DNA from: an uncultured Schlesneria sp.
GTDB taxonomy: Bacteria > Planctomycetota > Planctomycetia > Planctomycetales > Planctomycetaceae
NCBI GenBank assembly: GCA_903834925.1
Contig: CAILLA010000109.1
Coordinates: 59,759-123,758 of the forward strand
DNA: 64,000 nt
Direction of reading: 5' to 3'
The notes under the pieces were generated by a model that was not told the origin of the DNA, ran no database searches, and saw only the letters and a program-made list of their open reading frames with translations. Below are positions 30,520 to 38,986 of this stretch, one piece after another. The position numbers and the translations under genes were made by a program. Position 1 is the first letter of the stretch, and each line of letters begins with the position of its first letter.

Positions 30520-30887
30520 AGAATCTCCCGAAGTTACAGGCGGCTCTGGTTTGCGAAGCCCAACTTTCAACGCCCGCGAATGGTACCTCGATTAGCGTAG
30601 CCCGTATTGGCCATGATATTCTCTTAGTGCGTGTTTTGGAAATGAGGCCTCTCTTACAAGGTTGGCTTTGGGCAGTGAATTGGACTTATCCTCTGGTGCT
30701 TGCAATGCTGCTGACGAAAACGTTGGATGCGATTGACCGGGATTTTCATCCAGCGATATGGTGAAACTCTCTACGCGAAGCTTTGACTTCCAGTGACCAA
30801 AGTTCGTCGCTAACAGTCGTCATCTCTGTCTCAGTAGAATTGGATCTGATTCGACTGATTTATTCCTTGTGATTAACGGGGCGATTC
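30520..30887. other. Intergenic region with a duplicated gene fragment
   Basis: No intact gene. It holds the remnant copy at 30747-30780 and presumably the promoter of the plus-strand sugar-oxidoreductase operon. Confidence 0.5.
30747..30780 (-). pseudogene. Remnant of a second DHFR-like gene start
   Basis: 34 nt identical to 30477-30510 of the neighbouring DHFR-family gene, encoding in the same orientation KLRVESFTISLD. The match stops at both sides, and what follows is not DHFR-like. It is either a relic of a tandem paralogue or a product of a small duplication. The exactness suggests a recent event. Confidence 0.6.
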
Positions 30888-32213
30888 ATGACAAACTCAC
30901 GTCGCGATTTTCTGGAACAATCTGTAGGAAGCGTCGCAGCGACAGCCGCTTCGCTTTATGTTGCGGGGGCAAGTGCTCAGGAACAAACAAGTAAGGATAC
31001 GAATCGTCTCGCCGTTGCGGTCATTGGTCCCGGTGGTATGGGAACGGCGCACACAAATCAGCTGGCCAAAAACTCATCGGTACACGTCGCATATATCTGT
31101 GACGTCGATGCCAATCGTGCGGCCAAGGCCGCCGAAACAATCACACAGCAAACAGGTGTCGCACCCAAAGTGGTCTCGGACTTACGCCGGGTGCTCGACG
31201 ACAAAAATGTGAAGGCTGTCTGGATTGCGACACCTGATCACTGGCATGCACCGGCTGCAATACTTGCTGCGAATGCCGGGAAGCATGTCTACGTCGAAAA
31301 ACCCTGTTCGCACAATCTGCGAGAAGGGCGATTAATGATCGAGGCGGCGAGAAAGAACAACGTCGTGATGCAAGTGGGGACTCAATGTCGCAGTACGCGT
31401 TTCATCGCCGAGGCCATCGATAAACTGAAAACGGGAATCATCGGTGAAATCCTTGCAGCAAAGGCGTGGAACAGCCAGATTCGCGGGACAATCGGTCGGC
31501 AACAGCCGTCCGAGCCACCAAAGAATCTCGACTACGATCTGTGGCTGGGCCCCGTGACCGAGCGGCCGTATCAGTCAAATTTCCTGCATGGGATCTGGCG
31601 CTGGTGGTATGACTTTGGATGTGGCGACATCGGAAATGATGGAGTCCATGACATCGACATCGCTCGCTGGGGTCTGGGAGTTGAAAAACATCCTTCCCGC
31701 ATCGCCGCATTAGGAGGAAAAAGCTTTTTCGACGACGATCAACAGCATGCCGACACTCAGTATGTCGTCTATGAATATCCGGGGATGACAAAATCGGGAA
31801 AACCCAAGCAACTGATTTTTGAACAGCGAATCTGGTCACCCTACGTGCAGGAAGGATTCGAAAACGGGAACGCGTTCTACGGGACGACAGGGATGATGAT
31901 TCTCGGAAAATCCGGTAAGTACCGTCTGACCGGTCCAAAGAACAAGTTGATTGAAGAGCAATCGGGCGACGGACCTGACCTGGCGGCTCATCATCTGAAT
32001 TTTCTTGAGTGTATACGGACCGGAGCGCGACCGAACGCTGACATCGAAATCAATCATCTTTCGACAGCGTTGTGCCATCTCGGCAATATCGCCACGCGTA
32101 CGGGGCGAGTCATCAATTTCGATCCGGAACATGAGACGATCCGTGACGATGTCACCGCTTCCAAACTGCTGACACGCGAGTACCGCGATCATTGGGCGAA
32201 GCCGATCGGGTAA
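30888..32213 (+). CDS. Gfo/Idh/MocA family oxidoreductase, Tat-exported
   Basis: 441-residue NAD(P)-dependent sugar oxidoreductase. N terminus TNSRRDFLEQSVGSVAATAA is a Tat signal. Rossmann motif VAVIGPGGMGTAH (~45-57), the catalytic EKP signature in VYVEKPCSHNLREG, and the substrate-domain segment DYDLWLGPVTERPYQSNFLHGIWRWWYDFGCGD (~215-245) place it in the large planctomycete sub-family. It probably oxidises or epimerises a sugar derivative. It is the first gene of a plus-strand run of carbohydrate genes; the next starts 143 nt later. Confidence 0.92.
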   Translation: MTNSRRDFLEQSVGSVAATAASLYVAGASAQEQTSKDTNRLAVAVIGPGGMGTAHTNQLAKNSSVHVAYICDVDANRAAKAAETITQQTGVAPKVVSDLRRVLDDKNVKAVWIATPDHWHAPAAILAANAGKHVYVEKPCSHNLREGRLMIEAARKNNVVMQVGTQCRSTRFIAEAIDKLKTGIIGEILAAKAWNSQIRGTIGRQQPSEPPKNLDYDLWLGPVTERPYQSNFLHGIWRWWYDFGCGDIGNDGVHDIDIARWGLGVEKHPSRIAALGGKSFFDDDQQHADTQYVVYEYPGMTKSGKPKQLIFEQRIWSPYVQEGFENGNAFYGTTGMMILGKSGKYRLTGPKNKLIEEQSGDGPDLAAHHLNFLECIRTGARPNADIEINHLSTALCHLGNIATRTGRVINFDPEHETIRDDVTASKLLTREYRDHWAKPIG

Positions 32214-32356
32214 CATTCGTGGGTATTGGAGCGATGAGGTCAGCGACGGCGCAAAATGTTTTGGTTTGTCCGCGATTTGAAAAATCGCCGTTTGAATCGA
32301 CGATTCTTCGGGATAGTCTCATTTCGAGCGGTCTCATAGAAAATGGAAGGACATGA

Positions 32357-33217
32357 ATGCAAATTGACCGCGATATCGGTGTCGTTGGCCTCGGCCTGAT
32401 GGGGACTGCGATTGCACACCGTCTGTTGGAACATGGCTACTGTGTTTCCGTCTGGAATCGATCACCGGAAAAGTACGAGCCGTTGCGAAGACTCGGCGCG
32501 TTGTGGAGCGACAATCCCTTTGACGAGTGTCGTCGTGTCATTATCAGCCTTTATTCCAGCGACGTCGTGGCCGAAGTCGTTGAGAGGATGTCGTCTGGCT
32601 TGCATACGGAACAGATCCTAGTTGATACGACGACCGGTGAACCGTCGGATGCCATAGACCTTTCGAGTCGGCTTGCTGAGCGAGGCATTCATTATCTTGA
32701 TGCTCCGATCTCTGGTTCCAGCGAACAGACGCGACGGGGCGAGTCAACAGTGATGGTCGGCGGAGAAAAGTCGGATTTTGATTCCTGTGCGGATCTCTGG
32801 CCAATTCTGGGGTCCAGGGTCTTTCATGTTGGTGCGTGTGGGACTGCATCGAAGATGAAGCTGGTGACGAATCTTGTACTGGGTCTCAACCGCGCCGCAC
32901 TCGCCGAAGGTCTTGTTTTCGCTCAAATAATCGGGGTCTCTGCTGAGGCGGCGCTGGAGGTTTTGAAGGGAAGCGTTGCCTATTCCAGAACGATGGATAC
33001 AAAGGGTCGAAAGATGATCGATCAGGACTTTCATGCACAGGCCAGGCTTTCCCAACATTTAAAGGATGTCCATCTGATGCTGGATGCCGCTTTAAACGCG
33101 GGCCGCAACTTGCCTTTGACTCAAACACACGCCAAGCTGCTGGAAGCTGCCGAAGCCGCCGGTTTTGGTGAATTGGACAATAGTGCAATCATTAAAACCT
33201 ATGACAGGTCTCATTGA
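32357..33217 (+). CDS. NAD(P)-dependent oxidoreductase, 3-hydroxyisobutyrate dehydrogenase family
   Basis: 286-residue beta-hydroxyacid dehydrogenase. N-terminal GLGLMGTAIAHRLLEHGY (nucleotide binding), the substrate signature DAPISGSSEQTRRGE, and the catalytic-lysine segment GTASKMKLVTNLVLG are all present. Family members reduce or oxidise 3-hydroxyisobutyrate, tartronate semialdehyde, succinic semialdehyde or similar. In this context (sugar oxidoreductases, MFS transporter, HpcH/HpaI aldolase) tartronate-semialdehyde-type chemistry is a fair guess. Its TGA overlaps the ATG of the MFS gene by one base (TGATG), so the two are translationally coupled. Confidence 0.93.
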   Translation: MQIDRDIGVVGLGLMGTAIAHRLLEHGYCVSVWNRSPEKYEPLRRLGALWSDNPFDECRRVIISLYSSDVVAEVVERMSSGLHTEQILVDTTTGEPSDAIDLSSRLAERGIHYLDAPISGSSEQTRRGESTVMVGGEKSDFDSCADLWPILGSRVFHVGACGTASKMKLVTNLVLGLNRAALAEGLVFAQIIGVSAEAALEVLKGSVAYSRTMDTKGRKMIDQDFHAQARLSQHLKDVHLMLDAALNAGRNLPLTQTHAKLLEAAEAAGFGELDNSAIIKTYDRSH

Positions 33218-34578
33218 TGAGTGAATCGAGTGTGAGTTTGCCCGAGCTGACTCTTGGGCAGCGATTGACCGTTCTGGTCGCGGCCTTTCTCGGCTGGATG
33301 TTTGCCGGGTTACAGATTGCTTTGTTTGTATTGATTCATCGCTCTGCGATGACCAGCCTGCATCAATCGTCGGCACAATTGGCAAACGCCGCTTCAACAG
33401 CGATTTCAGAGCAAGTGATTACTCAATGGTTTGCCTGGTTTCAAGCCGCGTTCTTATTCGGGGCCGCAGCCGGCGGATGGGTCTTCGGAGTGCTGGGCGA
33501 TCGATTGGGGAGGACTCGATCACTGGGACTGAGCATCTTGTGTTATTCTCTGGTGACCGGTTTGTGCTATTTTGCCAGGACGCCGGGTGAACTTCTTATT
33601 CTGCGATTTCTCGCCTGTTTTGGTATTGGGGGAACCTGGCCAAACACTGTCGCACTGGTCGCTGAAGCCTGGCCTGCGGCCTCACGTCCGCTTCTTGCAG
33701 GCGTATTGGGGACCGCAGCAAATGTCGGTCAGGTGGCGATGGGTGGCATCGGATTGAGTTTCGACGTCGTACCCGATTCCTGGCGATGGACGTTTCTGGT
33801 GGGTGCACTTCCTGCGGTCATCGGTTTGTGGTGTCTGATTGCTGTTCCGGAATCGGCCCGTTGGCAGGCGAGTCGAAGCAGGCGATTATCAGCTCAACAA
33901 GGTCCGGTTCGTGAACTCTTTCGACCACCACTTCGTTATCGAACGATGATTGGCATTCTGTTGGGAACAATTCCCGTGGTCGGTACGGCGGCCAATGCAC
34001 AATGGATCGTTCCGTGGAGTGACCAGGTTCAGATGCAACAACGATCAGCGGACAAGACAGCAACTGCCGATGCGATTTTTCAACAACAAAACGCTCGCCC
34101 GAAGGCCGATCCCAAGTCGAAGGCTCGCACCATGATGTCTCGTTCAGGGGGGGCGGTTATTGGTAGTCTTCTCGGCGGAATTTTGGCAAGCTTTCTAGGG
34201 CGACGGACTACCTATTTCCTGATCAGCCTTCTTGCACTGTGTGCCAGCAGTTGGATCTTTGGCTGGCTGACTCCTTCAGATCCAAGGTTCCTGTGGGCGT
34301 CATTCGGATTCGGACTAGTTGGTGTGATCTATTTCGGTTGGCTACCGCTTTATCTACCAGAGCTCTTTCCGACACATGTGCGAGCATCCGGGACCGGCAT
34401 TTCATTCAACTCCGGGCGCACTGTCGCGGCCCTCGTGGTGCTGGGAACCGGACTTCTGGTGAAGCAATTTGGTGGCGACTACGCCCGGATCGGGTTATGG
34501 ACCGGCCTGATTTACGTTGTCGGGATGGTCGTCATCTTGTTTGCTCCGCGAACAGACGCCGATAGTTTGCGGGATTAA
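33217..34578 (+). CDS. MFS transporter, sugar/acid type
   Basis: 453-residue permease with about 12 hydrophobic segments. Motif A of the major facilitator superfamily is visible as GVLGDRLGRTRSLGLS after the second helix, and VPESARW follows helix 6 as in the sugar-porter/metabolite:H+ branch. A hydrophilic loop of about 80 residues between helices 6 and 7 is normal. Start ATG 33217 overlaps the preceding stop; an upstream TTG is less likely. It probably imports the sugar acid or sugar processed by the flanking enzymes. Confidence 0.9.
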   Translation: MSESSVSLPELTLGQRLTVLVAAFLGWMFAGLQIALFVLIHRSAMTSLHQSSAQLANAASTAISEQVITQWFAWFQAAFLFGAAAGGWVFGVLGDRLGRTRSLGLSILCYSLVTGLCYFARTPGELLILRFLACFGIGGTWPNTVALVAEAWPAASRPLLAGVLGTAANVGQVAMGGIGLSFDVVPDSWRWTFLVGALPAVIGLWCLIAVPESARWQASRSRRLSAQQGPVRELFRPPLRYRTMIGILLGTIPVVGTAANAQWIVPWSDQVQMQQRSADKTATADAIFQQQNARPKADPKSKARTMMSRSGGAVIGSLLGGILASFLGRRTTYFLISLLALCASSWIFGWLTPSDPRFLWASFGFGLVGVIYFGWLPLYLPELFPTHVRASGTGISFNSGRTVAALVVLGTGLLVKQFGGDYARIGLWTGLIYVVGMVVILFAPRTDADSLRD

Positions 34579-34583
34579 ACGGA

Positions 34584-35576
34584 ATGTCCAGGATGCAATA
34601 CCGTCCGCTTGGAACAACGGGACTCTCTGTTTCGGCGATTGCGTTTGGAACCGGTCCGGTCTCGGGTCTGATGACGTCGATGTCGAATAACGCCCAGCAA
34701 TCGGTCATTGCCAAAGCGGTCGAATTAGGGGTGAACTGGTTCGACACTGCTGCGACCTACGCAAATGGTCTTTCGGAATCGGGACTAGGCGCTGCATTAG
34801 CCAGCGTTCGGAATCGTGATCCGTTGTATGTGGCAACCAAAGTTCGAGTGCAATTGAAGGGAGAAACAGACCTTCGTCCGCTTGTCGTCGCATCCGTGGC
34901 ACAGAGTCTTGAACGACTACAAATGTCACGCGTGACGCTGCTTCAGATTCATAATTCGATTACTCGCAACCGCAACGATCAACCAACATCGATTACGCCA
35001 GAGGATGTTCTCGGTCCTCAAGGACTTTTGGCAGGGATGGAGGATGTCCGCGAAGCAGGTCTGGTTGAACACTTCGGGTTAACCGGCATCGGTGATACCG
35101 ATGCTTTAAATACGGTCATCTCGTCGGGCCGTTTTGCGACGATTCAGGCGCCGGTTCATCTTCTCAATTTGAGTGCATTGCGGTCCCAACCGGGAGTGGA
35201 GTGTGATCCTGAATATGGTGGTTTCTTGCAGACGGCATCCAAACAGGGAATGGGGATTTTTGCAATTCGGATATTCGCGGCAGGTGCGCTGATCGGGGCG
35301 ACGCCATCACGCCACACACTTCAAACGCCATTTTTTCCATTGGCATTGTACCTCCGTGATCAGGCGCGAGCGAATGAGTTAGCAAAGAGGTTTGGTTCGA
35401 TAGATGTACTACGTGAAATTGCATTACGTTATGTTGTGTCTCATCCACAAATCACGTCGGCAATTATCGGACTTGGTGAAACAAGTCATGTCGAAGATGC
35501 CGCTAGAATTGCAGACATGGAGTTGTTGACTGATACAGAATTGACGATGCTTGAAGAAATGGTCCATTCCGTTTGA
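34584..35576 (+). CDS. Aldo/keto reductase
   Basis: 330-residue TIM-barrel NADPH reductase. The catalytic tetrad is seen: Asp and Tyr in NWFDTAATYANG (~50-61), Lys in YVATKVRV, and His in VTLLQIHNS. The C-terminal ITSAIIGLGETSHVEDAARI binds the cofactor phosphate. It begins five nt after the MFS stop, so it belongs to the same operon. Possible role: reduction of an aldose or 2-keto intermediate. Confidence 0.93.
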   Translation: MSRMQYRPLGTTGLSVSAIAFGTGPVSGLMTSMSNNAQQSVIAKAVELGVNWFDTAATYANGLSESGLGAALASVRNRDPLYVATKVRVQLKGETDLRPLVVASVAQSLERLQMSRVTLLQIHNSITRNRNDQPTSITPEDVLGPQGLLAGMEDVREAGLVEHFGLTGIGDTDALNTVISSGRFATIQAPVHLLNLSALRSQPGVECDPEYGGFLQTASKQGMGIFAIRIFAAGALIGATPSRHTLQTPFFPLALYLRDQARANELAKRFGSIDVLREIALRYVVSHPQITSAIIGLGETSHVEDAARIADMELLTDTELTMLEEMVHSV

Positions 35577-35684
35577 GATTCATTTCGAGTCGCCATAAAT
35601 CCGGAAGATGCTGTCGTTGAGAAGACTGTTCATCGATACGACGACGACAGACGTTCAATAAACTTTCTCTTGAGGAAACTGGTC

Positions 35685-36893
35685 ATGCAATTCCAATCTC
35701 GTCGAAAGTTTTTGCAGGGAGGTTCTGCTGCTGCCGCGTCGTTCGTGTTGGCGTCACAATGGAGTCAACCAGCGCGCTCAGCAGAGGATAAACGTGTTCG
35801 CGTCGGAATCATTGGTGCGACGGGCAAAGGGGATTATGGACATGGAGTCGATGTCGCTTTCACCAAGCTTCCCAACGTAGAGATCGTTTCCCTGGCTGAT
35901 GAACACGAGGGGGGACGAGAAGCTGCGAGAAAACGCAGCAATCCCAAGCGGACTTATTCCGACTATCGCGAAATGCTCGCCAAGGAAGAGCTTGATGTCG
36001 TTGCGATTTGCCCACGTTGGATCGATCAGCATCACGACATGATTCTCGCTGCAGCCCAGGCGGGTTGCCACATCTATATGGAAAAACCATTCTGTCCCTC
36101 ACTCGCCGAATGCGACTCGGCGATCAAAGCATTGCAAGCAAAGAATCTGAAACTGGCGATCGCTCATATCAGCCAGTATTCCCCCGTGCTAGATGTCGTT
36201 CTGTCTTTAATCAAGAACGGCGAGATCGGCGATGTCTTAGAGCTGCGAGCCCGAGGAAAGGAAGATCAACGCGGCGGCGGTGAGGACTTGTGGGTGCTTG
36301 GCTCGCACGTGTTCGGCCTGATGCGGTCTCTGGCTGGCGGCAGTCCAACGTCGTGTTCGGCATTAGTAACGCATCAAGGTCACAAGGTCACGAAAGCGGA
36401 TGTCGTCGCAGGGGCAGAAGGGATCGGACCGTTAGCAGGTGACAACATTCAAGCAACATACACTTTTTCCGATGGAGCATACGGGCACTTTGCGTCTCGG
36501 CACGGTATGGCAGGTAGTCCTTCCCGGTTTGCAATTCAGGTCTTTGGTTCCAAAGGAATCATTGAGATGGAAAGTGGCTACCTCGCAAAGGGTTACATTC
36601 TTCGTGATTCAAGCTGGTCCCCTGGCCGAACCAGTAAGACATGGGAGCCGATCACGTCTGCTGGAGTTGGCAAGCCAGAGACTCGTACCGATGGTTCGTA
36701 CGAAGGTGGCCACATTGCGGCGATCAAGGATCTATTTGAGTGTATGAAACAGGATCGCGTTCCAAAGTGTTCGGCGGAAGATTCCCGCGCGATCGTCGAG
36801 ATGATTGTCGCGATATTTGAATCACATCGCGTGGGTGGCCCTGTTGAATTCCCGATGAAGACTCGCGTCAACCCGTTGACTCTCTTGCAGTGA
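35685..36893 (+). CDS. Gfo/Idh/MocA family oxidoreductase, Tat-exported (second)
   Basis: 402-residue protein. N terminus QFQSRRKFLQGGSAAAASFVLAS is a Tat signal. Cofactor motif VGIIGATGKGDYGHG (~40-54) deviates from the plain GxGxxG. The EKP signature is in IYMEKPFCPSLAEC. The C-terminal domain (FASRHGMAGSPSRFAIQVFGSKGIIEME) is standard for the family. Start at ATG 35685, with TGAGGAAA about ten nt upstream. Last gene of the contiguous operon that starts at 30888. Confidence 0.9.
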   Translation: MQFQSRRKFLQGGSAAAASFVLASQWSQPARSAEDKRVRVGIIGATGKGDYGHGVDVAFTKLPNVEIVSLADEHEGGREAARKRSNPKRTYSDYREMLAKEELDVVAICPRWIDQHHDMILAAAQAGCHIYMEKPFCPSLAECDSAIKALQAKNLKLAIAHISQYSPVLDVVLSLIKNGEIGDVLELRARGKEDQRGGGEDLWVLGSHVFGLMRSLAGGSPTSCSALVTHQGHKVTKADVVAGAEGIGPLAGDNIQATYTFSDGAYGHFASRHGMAGSPSRFAIQVFGSKGIIEMESGYLAKGYILRDSSWSPGRTSKTWEPITSAGVGKPETRTDGSYEGGHIAAIKDLFECMKQDRVPKCSAEDSRAIVEMIVAIFESHRVGGPVEFPMKTRVNPLTLLQ

Positions 36894-37333
36894 TCATCGT
36901 TCCCAATCGCGTCCGTCGGCCACAGGTCCATTCGTCAAACTCACGAACAGTCGAATGGCGATCACCGGAGAGAGAAAGTTCATCAATGCAGCGGTCAATC
37001 ACTTCGATTCCATTGCAAAACGCCCGAATGCACGCACTCGGTCATCAAGGAGGACGGCACTGCTCGTGCCAGTCTACGCAACAGTTTCAGGGCAGATTGA
37101 AAATCTGACGATCGTTTTGCATCTCGACTTCTATGCCTGGGCTGCCCCCAAAGCCCCCAAGTTCTACTCATCGGCGAATGGTCTCCGTCGCTAGTTTCGC
37201 TGTTCGCTGGCGCCGCACAAGGTTTCATTACAAAAATGGTATTTTTGTCGGGGATTTTTCTTGATCCGGTTGGAAATGAGTGGTGTTTAGTTTTTTAGTT
37301 GCTTGAACGTTACTGCTGGATTCAGGAAATCCA

Positions 37334-37519
37334 ATGAAGGAAATCGCCGTCATTCTCTCATTATGTTTTCTGTCGTTCAACATTGCGGAGCTTTGCGTCA
37401 GCTCCCGTGATTTGTGTGATATGGTTCACGAAAACGCCGATGCCGAGCGACGCGCAGAGTTGAGCCACCAAAATTGGCAGGAATCAGCAAGTCGACAGAT
37501 AGTTGTGGCAAAATCGTAA
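37334..37519 (+). CDS. Possible small secreted protein
   Basis: 61-codon frame. It begins MKEIAVILSLCFLSFNIAELC, which has signal-peptide character, and continues as a short polar tail rich in Glu, Arg and Ser. AGGAAATCCA precedes the ATG. No family recognised. The surrounding DNA is decayed, so this may be chance. Confidence 0.25.
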   Translation: MKEIAVILSLCFLSFNIAELCVSSRDLCDMVHENADAERRAELSHQNWQESASRQIVVAKS

Positions 37520-37559
37520 CGTCGTTGTAAACGGGTCGACTTTCGGGCAGGAATGTTGC

Positions 37560-37800
37560 GAACACAACGCTGCATCGTCAGCGTCATCGCCGAAAATCCG
37601 ATTCCAGACATTTCCGCGATTGTGTACGTGAAAGATCATCGCCAATAGCTGAAATTCCTTGTTCGTCAGCGGAATCTTGAGAGGTCAGCATCAGCAGCAG
37701 CATGTCCTTTACGGTTTGGCGTAATTCTTTCAGGACCGACGCGCCGTCGCGATCACCCTGCATCAGGTCCCGAATCGCGGCCTCGTATTCGAATTGCCGC
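37560..37800 (-). pseudogene. Decayed response regulator (receiver and winged-helix fragments)
   Basis: On the minus strand, 37800-37675 encodes YEAAIRDLMQGDRDGASVLKELRQ followed by LLLMLTSQD, which reads like the middle of a receiver domain (phospho-acceptor Asp strand, GxDG turn, and LTA-like strand). Just past it, one frame over, 37678-37580 encodes IPLTNKEFQLLAMIFHVHNRGNVWNR, which matches the start of an OmpR-type winged-helix effector domain (LTxKEFxLL ... GxVxxR). About 60 residues normally between these parts are missing and the frames do not agree. An internal deletion with a frameshift explains this. Confidence 0.42.
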
Positions 37801-37890
37801 CATAACTGCGATTGCCTTAAATTGCCAGTGTTGGATACAAGGCGGCATTCACATTGAAAAAATTTCAAATTACTTTCTGAAGGAAGCCTG

Positions 37891-38727
37891 ATGCGTCGGA
37901 ATCGCCTGCGTGAACTGTTGAATGCTGACCAACCGAGTCTCGGAACACATATCCATAGTTCGTGGCCCACGATCATTGAACTGGTTGGACATTCGGGAAT
38001 GTTTGACTACGTCGAATTCGTGGGTGAGTATGCGCCCTACGATTTATACGCGCTCGAAAACATCGGCCGTGCTGTCGACTTGTTTGATCACATGACCGCC
38101 ATGATGAAGATCGAGCAAGAGCCTCGTACGTATTTGACAATCCGCTCCATCGGCTCAGGAATCCAGAACGTCCTTTTTGCAGATCCTCGCACGAAGGAAG
38201 ACGTTGAAGAATGCGTTCGGGCCGTACGTGCCGAGACACCGCATGCCAAGGGAAGGCACGGAGTTGGCATGAGGCGCGATGTCAGCTTTGTCATGGAACC
38301 GGGAACTCCAGCGTTTGTGCAGGCCCTTGATGATGCGGTGATTGCGTTGATGATCGAGAAGGATCAGGCCGTCCAGAATCTCGAAGAATTATTGTCCGTA
38401 AAAGGGGTGGACATGGTTCAGTTTGGGCCAGCCGATTATTCGATGAGTCTCGGTCTGGTCGGTCAGTTTAATCATCCCAAAGTGCGTGAGGCCGAGAAAT
38501 ACGTCATTGAGACGGCACTCAAAATGGGGATCGCGCCTCGGGCGGAAATCTCGCACCCAGACGAATGCGCACGTTACTTCGACATGGGGGTCAAACATTT
38601 CTGCATCGGCAATGACGTCAGTGTGCTGTTCAACTGGTTCAGAGATTGCGGGAGATCCATGAACCAGCTCTTAAAACGAGATCCACCGGCAAGTGGACCG
38701 GATGTCAAATCCGGGTACAAAGCTTAG
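37891..38727 (+). CDS. HpcH/HpaI aldolase/citrate lyase family protein
   Basis: 278-residue class II pyruvate aldolase fold. Seen: N-terminal SLGTHIHSSWPTIIELVGHSG, FDYVEFVGEYAP, the TIRSIG strand with the substrate-binding Arg, and the C-terminal metal/substrate site VDMVQFGPADYSMSLG with Asp. Family members cleave 2-keto-3-deoxy acids (for example 2,4-dihydroxyhept-2-enedioate, 2-keto-3-deoxyrhamnonate) to pyruvate and an aldehyde. GAAGGAAG lies about five nt before the ATG. It is separated from the sugar operon by the decayed region but fits the same metabolic theme. Confidence 0.88.
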   Translation: MRRNRLRELLNADQPSLGTHIHSSWPTIIELVGHSGMFDYVEFVGEYAPYDLYALENIGRAVDLFDHMTAMMKIEQEPRTYLTIRSIGSGIQNVLFADPRTKEDVEECVRAVRAETPHAKGRHGVGMRRDVSFVMEPGTPAFVQALDDAVIALMIEKDQAVQNLEELLSVKGVDMVQFGPADYSMSLGLVGQFNHPKVREAEKYVIETALKMGIAPRAEISHPDECARYFDMGVKHFCIGNDVSVLFNWFRDCGRSMNQLLKRDPPASGPDVKSGYKA

Positions 38728-38986
38728 CAGTCCGTCATTCGACGTACCGAACGCTGAAGTCATGGGGAGTCGATGCAGAGCAACCGGTTTTCCGCGTAAC
38801 TGTGGGGCGGAAACGTCCACAAGTTTGCTAAAGCTTACTAGCAGACCAATTGTCGAAGCAGTTTTGCCCGTTGTCCATTTGCCAGTGACATGAGTACTCA
38901 CGTACAATCATGAGGGTGTTACGGGCTGCGTGTGCCGTCGTTTTCATTTTTTATAAGTTTGACTTCAAGATTTTGTCGGTGGTCCC

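Larger units (their letters stand above)
36894..37890. other. Nearly 1 kb without an intact gene
   Basis: Contains one doubtful small frame (37334-37519) and a decayed response-regulator remnant on the minus strand (about 37560-37800). The first 440 nt show only short hairpins (for example GGCACTGCTCGTGCC near 37060) and no gene. Confidence 0.5.

Noticed and set aside
36955..37194. 79-codon frame after the second Gfo/Idh gene
   Set aside because: No start signal, no conserved motif and unbalanced composition; probably chance.
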